In this document: piece by piece, positions 60,332 through 64,000 of the stretch
Layout of the letters: each line of letters begins with the position of its first letter
Position numbering within the stretch: the first letter of the stretch is position 1
Program-made: the position numbers and the translations under genes
Assembly: GCF_003056055.1 (NCBI RefSeq)
Contig: NZ_PYFP01000006.1
Coordinates: forward strand, 124,001-188,000
Direction: 5' to 3'
DNA: 64,000 nucleotides
DNA from: Glaciimonas sp. PCH181
Lineage (GTDB): Bacteria > Pseudomonadota > Gammaproteobacteria > Burkholderiales > Burkholderiaceae_D
The notes under the pieces: model-generated
Told to the model about the DNA's origin: nothing
The model's database searches: none
The model's input: the letters and a program-made list of their open reading frames with translations, nothing else

Positions 60332-61919
60332 TGGATTTTTGCGCTATCTGGGTTATCACTCCGTTGTTTGCCGAAGATGGCTGGCTGCGACGATCCCATG
60401 CCGTATCGATATTACGCGGCAACAAATGCTTTTTAATCCGTTCGCTCAACGTCAATTCGAAAGCATCGATTTTCAGGAAATAGCGCGGCATCTGATAGCT
60501 GGCGAGCTTGGATTGCGCCCATTGTGCAAGATCGCTGAACGAGACGTCGAAATCCGGCTTAAATTGCACATATAGCATGATTTCTTGTTCGCCGATGGCG
60601 CTATCGATGCCCACGGCAGCCGCCGCAGCCACTGCCGGATGGGTAACGAAAACGCGCTCGATTTCCCACGCCGAGACGTTTTCTCCGCGCACGCGCATGC
60701 TATCGGTACGACGACCGACAAAAAACAAATCGCCTTCTGCATCCATCCGCGCAGAATCGCCTGTATATAGTTTTCCGTTCCGCACCGCAGCCGAGCTGGC
60801 TTCCGGGTTATCCAGATAGTGCGGCAAAAAGGTGCCGTCAATTGCGCTCGACACCACGATCTGCCCGATTTCGCCGACGGCCACTGGTTGATCGTGATCG
60901 TCTAGCAGTCCGACCTTAAGCCAGGGTAACGGGCGACCGATGGAACCCGGCTTTCCGCTAGCGTTGACCGTGGTAAAACTCGATCCTTCCGTCATGCCAT
61001 AGCATTCGCGCAGATCCAGTTGCAAACGCGCAATCACCGCGTCCCAGGCTTTTACCGATACGCCAGCACCCCATGCGACGCGCAGCGTATGACTGGCGGG
61101 CTGCTGCGGCAACTGCATTAATATGTCCAGAATCCCGCCCAGATAATGCAAGTGGGTTGCCTGCGAAGTGTCTATTTGTTGCCAGAAGCGGCTCGCCGAA
61201 AAACGTTCGACGATGTGCAATTCGACTTGTTGCAGAAACGGCACCAACATCATCTGCGCGCCACCGATATGGCACAGCGGCTCCCAGACAAACATGCGGT
61301 CGCCCGCGCTGGCACCGGACACCATCAACGTCGCTTCGCTTGCAATGCGCATCATGCGATGGGTGAACACCACTCCCTTCGGCGCGCCAGTGGTGCCGGA
61401 GGTATAGATCAGGCACAAGGGTTCGTCGGCGCTGACCGACGCCGCCTGCGGCTGCCGGACTGCGGCTGGCATCTGCTGAAACCGCTGCACTTGCTCAATC
61501 CAGACCAGGTTGAATTGCACATCCGGCAGATCCGATAAAACCTCGGCAAATCCACGTTGCGCGATGAACAATGTCGGCTTGCAATGCGCTAACAGATAGC
61601 TGATCCCCGGCCCTTTCAGGCGCGTATTGACAGGGACCCACACCACCCCGCTTAGCATCAGCGCGTAGATCAACGCGATATGGTCCAAGCCATTTTCCAG
61701 CATTAGCGCTACCCGATCACCGCGAACGACCCCTTTTGCCTCCAACCAGCTTTGCATCGCGCCGACGCGTTGCGCCATATCGTCAAACGATGTCCTGGTG
61801 CCATTGAAATCGATCAACGTGCGTGAGCCCAGTTGCATCAGACCATCATGCAACAGCGGCACGACATCTAAATTGTCGCGTGATGAACGAACAGGGAAAT
61901 AGGCGGAATAATTGTGCAT
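60318..61919 (-). CDS. AMP-forming acyl-CoA synthetase/ligase
   Basis: 533-aa ANL-superfamily enzyme that activates a carboxylic acid to its CoA thioester through an acyl-AMP. It shows the P-loop LIYTSGTTGAPKGVVFTHRMM (about 168-188), the aromatic-acid site WEPLCHIGGAQMMLVPF, LRECYGMTEGSSFTTVN (the A5 motif), KLYTGDSARMDAEGDLFFVGRRTDSMRVRGENVSAWEIERV (A7/A8), and LSERIKKHLLPRN near the end in place of the usual GKI lysine motif. It is CaiC-like in layout. The ABC uptake genes upstream and the IclR gene downstream (14-base overlap) suggest it activates an imported acid. Ribosome site weak. Confidence 0.88.
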   Translation of the reverse strand: MHNYSAYFPVRSSRDNLDVVPLLHDGLMQLGSRTLIDFNGTRTSFDDMAQRVGAMQSWLEAKGVVRGDRVALMLENGLDHIALIYALMLSGVVWVPVNTRLKGPGISYLLAHCKPTLFIAQRGFAEVLSDLPDVQFNLVWIEQVQRFQQMPAAVRQPQAASVSADEPLCLIYTSGTTGAPKGVVFTHRMMRIASEATLMVSGASAGDRMFVWEPLCHIGGAQMMLVPFLQQVELHIVERFSASRFWQQIDTSQATHLHYLGGILDILMQLPQQPASHTLRVAWGAGVSVKAWDAVIARLQLDLRECYGMTEGSSFTTVNASGKPGSIGRPLPWLKVGLLDDHDQPVAVGEIGQIVVSSAIDGTFLPHYLDNPEASSAAVRNGKLYTGDSARMDAEGDLFFVGRRTDSMRVRGENVSAWEIERVFVTHPAVAAAAAVGIDSAIGEQEIMLYVQFKPDFDVSFSDLAQWAQSKLASYQMPRYFLKIDAFELTLSERIKKHLLPRNIDTAWDRRSQPSSANNGVITQIAQKSNEQR

Positions 61920-61976
61920 GTTAATGTCTTAATTTCTATTGATTTGTCTTTATTAGAAGTGCGAAGGCACAGAATT

Positions 61977-63701
61977 TCATGCCCGCTCACCCCGTTTAAA
62001 TAATGTCGGAATCAGTACCAGCAGCCCGATTACTACCACCATGACGAGCGATACCGCGGCCAGCGTCGGATTGACTTGCAAAGTCATGTCATCCCACATT
62101 TGTTTCGGCAACGTATTTGTGAGGCCGCCGCTGACAAAAATGGCGATCGTCAATTCGTCAAACGAAATGATGAAAGCGATCTGCAATGCCGCGACGACGC
62201 TGCCGATCATCATCGGCAGCTGGATGGTGCGCAGCCGTGCCCATGCTGATGCGCCGAGGATGCGACCGGCATCGTCGAGACGCCAGTCGAAACGCTTGAG
62301 TGCGGCCACCATGGTCACCACGACGTAGGGAATCGCTAGCACGGTATGGCCGATCACCAGTCCGATATTCGTGCCGACCATCCCGAGACGCGCAAACAGA
62401 TAGAACAGGCCGACCGCAATCACAATACGCGGCACGATCAACGGTGCCAGGAAAACCGCAAACATAGGTTTGGTCCATGCTGCTGGCAAACGCGTCAGCG
62501 ACAATGCCGCGCCCAAACCCAGCGCTGTGGCAGCAACCGCAGTCACCGCAGCCACCCCAAACGACCGCAACAATGCGGACTGCCAGACGGGAGAAAACAT
62601 AAACGACGAGAACCAGCGCAGGCTGAAACCCTTAGGCGGGAAAGCCAAAAACGGCGAGTCCGTGAACGCAATCGGCAGTACCACCAGAATCGGCAACGAC
62701 AACAGCGCGATCAGCAACACCGTATATGTTTTGAGGCCGCGAACACGGCCACTTAACGGCCCTAAAGCCGAATGTGCGCGCCCCAATGTTCTGCCGATGA
62801 CGATCAGGAAGCCGTTCATACCGGGTAAATTTTTGTTACGTGTTGCGGGTCGCGACTCACCACTCAATGAAGATAAGCCGACCAATTTGTCGTAAAGGAT
62901 AAATACAACAATCGCGCATACCAGCAACACCGTCGACAAAGCGGCAGCAAACGGCAGATTAAATAGTTCGTTGATCGCCGAAATAACCAACTGCGCGATC
63001 ATGGTTTCTTGCGGTGTACCGAGCAGCGCTGGCAGGATGAAGAAGCCAAGGCTGGTGATAAATACCAGCAAGCCAGCAGCCGCCATGCCGGGTGCCGCCA
63101 ACGGCAGAAATACCGAAAAAAAGGCTACCGTACGATTAGCGCCCAGTGTTTCCGCAGCCTGAAGTAATTGCGCATTGACGCCACGCATGATCGGCAGCAT
63201 ATTCATCACCGCCAGTGGCAACATAGCATGCACCATACCGATCATCACACCGGTCAACGATGGGGCCAAGGCTTGCGGATCATTGACCAAACCAAGCCCC
63301 ATCGCGATGGAGGCAAGCACGCCGGTTTTAGATAGCACCAGAATCCACGCAAAAGTTTTTACCAGATAACTGGTCCAAAATGGAATCAGCACCCAGATCA
63401 TCCACTTGCCGCGACGGCGGTCGCTGATCTGGCTGAGGAAATAGGCCACAGGAAAGCCAAGTACAACCGAAAACAACGCCGTCAGCAACGATATTTTAAA
63501 GGTGGTCCATAACACCTTTGCATACACGATATCGCCGCCGATACGCTGAAATTGCGCCAGACTCGCATGTCCATCGGCATTGTAGAAACCGGTCTGCAAT
63601 ATTTCGTAGACCGGCACGCCAAAAAAACATGCCAGAAATATGATCGACGGCAACGCTGGCAGCATCGCCTTGATCAATTTGTTGTTTGAGGAATTAAACA
63701 T
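61977..63701 (-). CDS. Fused two-half ABC transporter permease (polyamine/opine type)
   Basis: 574-aa inner-membrane protein carrying both permease halves that are normally separate PotB- and PotC-like proteins. Half 1 (~1-265) has the ATPase-contact EAA loop AAETLGANRTVAFFSVFLPLAAPG; half 2 (~315-570) has ILGASAWARLRTIQLPMM. The join is a hydrophilic linker around SGESRPATRNKNLP. About 12 helices in all. The start is ATG 63701, with AGGGG 6 bases before it. It follows the ATPase gene by 11 bases and precedes the acyl-CoA ligase. Substrate class (polyamine, phosphonate, opine or an acid) is not settled. Confidence 0.88.
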   Translation of the reverse strand: MFNSSNNKLIKAMLPALPSIIFLACFFGVPVYEILQTGFYNADGHASLAQFQRIGGDIVYAKVLWTTFKISLLTALFSVVLGFPVAYFLSQISDRRRGKWMIWVLIPFWTSYLVKTFAWILVLSKTGVLASIAMGLGLVNDPQALAPSLTGVMIGMVHAMLPLAVMNMLPIMRGVNAQLLQAAETLGANRTVAFFSVFLPLAAPGMAAAGLLVFITSLGFFILPALLGTPQETMIAQLVISAINELFNLPFAAALSTVLLVCAIVVFILYDKLVGLSSLSGESRPATRNKNLPGMNGFLIVIGRTLGRAHSALGPLSGRVRGLKTYTVLLIALLSLPILVVLPIAFTDSPFLAFPPKGFSLRWFSSFMFSPVWQSALLRSFGVAAVTAVAATALGLGAALSLTRLPAAWTKPMFAVFLAPLIVPRIVIAVGLFYLFARLGMVGTNIGLVIGHTVLAIPYVVVTMVAALKRFDWRLDDAGRILGASAWARLRTIQLPMMIGSVVAALQIAFIISFDELTIAIFVSGGLTNTLPKQMWDDMTLQVNPTLAAVSLVMVVVIGLLVLIPTLFKRGERA

Positions 63702-63712
63702 GATAGCCCCTG

Positions 63713-64000
63713 TCAAGCAGCAACGACGGTGGTCAGTTCACGCTGCCACCTGACGCCGACGACATCACCGACAGCAGGTGCTTCGCGGCGGCTACAACGC
63801 AGCAGAAAAGGCTCTGCTTCGCCGATGTCGATCAGTACGCGGATATCCGATCCGGCGAACACGACTTCGTTGACACAACCGCGCAGAAAGGCTGATTCGG
63901 CGTTCGCCAGTTGGGCGTTTTCCGGCCGGACAACCAACGTTCTGGTGCCCGGCTGACCAGCTTCCTGCGGCATCACAGGCAATGCGAAACGACCATTGCG
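63713..64000 (-). CDS. ABC transporter ATP-binding protein, C-terminal part (runs off window)
   Basis: Only the last ~95 codons are inside the window; the frame is open to base 64000. The segment (RTLVVRPENAQLANAESAFLRGCVNEVVFAGSDIRVLIDIGEAEPFLLRCSRREAPAVGDVVGVRW) is the TOBE domain found at the end of PotA/MalK-type ATPases, with the typical VRPEN start. The nucleotide-binding motifs lie outside. It is the first visible gene of the unit with the fused permease, ligase, IclR and proC. Confidence 0.85.
   Translation of the reverse strand, partial: RNGRFALPVMPQEAGQPGTRTLVVRPENAQLANAESAFLRGCVNEVVFAGSDIRVLIDIGEAEPFLLRCSRREAPAVGDVVGVRWQRELTTVVAA

Noticed and set aside
1..64000. Prophage, insertion sequence, CRISPR array, tRNA or toxin-antitoxin system
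   Set aside because: No integrase or transposase motifs, no regularly spaced repeats and no tRNA-like cloverleaf were noticed by eye; a tRNA or CRISPR scan would be needed to be certain.

Overview
The window is a 64 kb piece of a Gram-negative chromosome with about 52% GC by eye. Gene content and protein style point to Betaproteobacteria, order Burkholderiales, most likely Oxalobacteraceae (Collimonas/Glaciimonas/Herminiimonas-like). The signs are a Burkholderia-type porin, an intracellular PHA depolymerase, the hemA-prfA-prmC and ispB/pilBC neighbourhoods, and an acpA/di-haem peroxidase pair. The placement is inferred from memory of these families, not from a search. No tRNA, rRNA, CRISPR array, insertion sequence or prophage was recognised.

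Layout. 1-3 kb: 5' end of AMP nucleosidase, a frameshifted glutathione transferase, an isochorismatase-like hydrolase and a TonB/TolA-like protein. 3.3-13.9 kb: a one-direction (minus) catabolic cluster with MFS transporter, 3-hydroxyacyl-CoA dehydrogenase, enoyl-CoA hydratase, GntR regulator, GST, CoA-transferase, carboxymuconolactone-decarboxylase-like protein, PDC-lactonase-like amidohydrolase, porin and a second crotonase. Its substrate is unknown. Its two recognisable promoters share a TAGGTCATA motif. 14-21 kb: divergent acid phosphatase/phospholipase C and di-haem peroxidase genes, an orphan disordered protein flanked by direct repeats, proline iminopeptidase, GST and PHA depolymerase. 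21.5-30.1 kb: a complete assimilatory nitrate operon (narK-type transporter, nirB, nirD, FAD reductase, nasA). It is preceded by a consensus sigma-54 promoter and a leader that fits the two-hairpin ANTAR antitermination design.

30.4-36.3 kb: a LysR regulator divergent from an orphan sulfonate-type binding protein, a Gln-type thiol dioxygenase, a four-domain rhodanese with alternating dead and live active sites, and an M29-like metallopeptidase. This looks like a small organosulfur system. 36.6-45 kb: YcgR, minCDE, and a three-gene signalling unit (OmpR-type regulator, LysM-FecR protein, CHASE2 histidine kinase). 45.5-58.3 kb: housekeeping genes hemA, prfA, dsbB, prmC, tex, ispB, a CNNM/CorC-type protein, pilB and pilC. 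58.5-64 kb: a minus-strand unit with ABC ATPase (partial), a fused two-half ABC permease, an AMP-forming acyl-CoA ligase, an IclR regulator and proC.

The strongest new-looking items are the nitrate leader architecture, the sulfur cluster with its tetra-rhodanese, the shared operator-like motif in the catabolic cluster, and the repeat-flanked orphan gene. Every function is assigned from motifs read by eye. No database or structure prediction was run.
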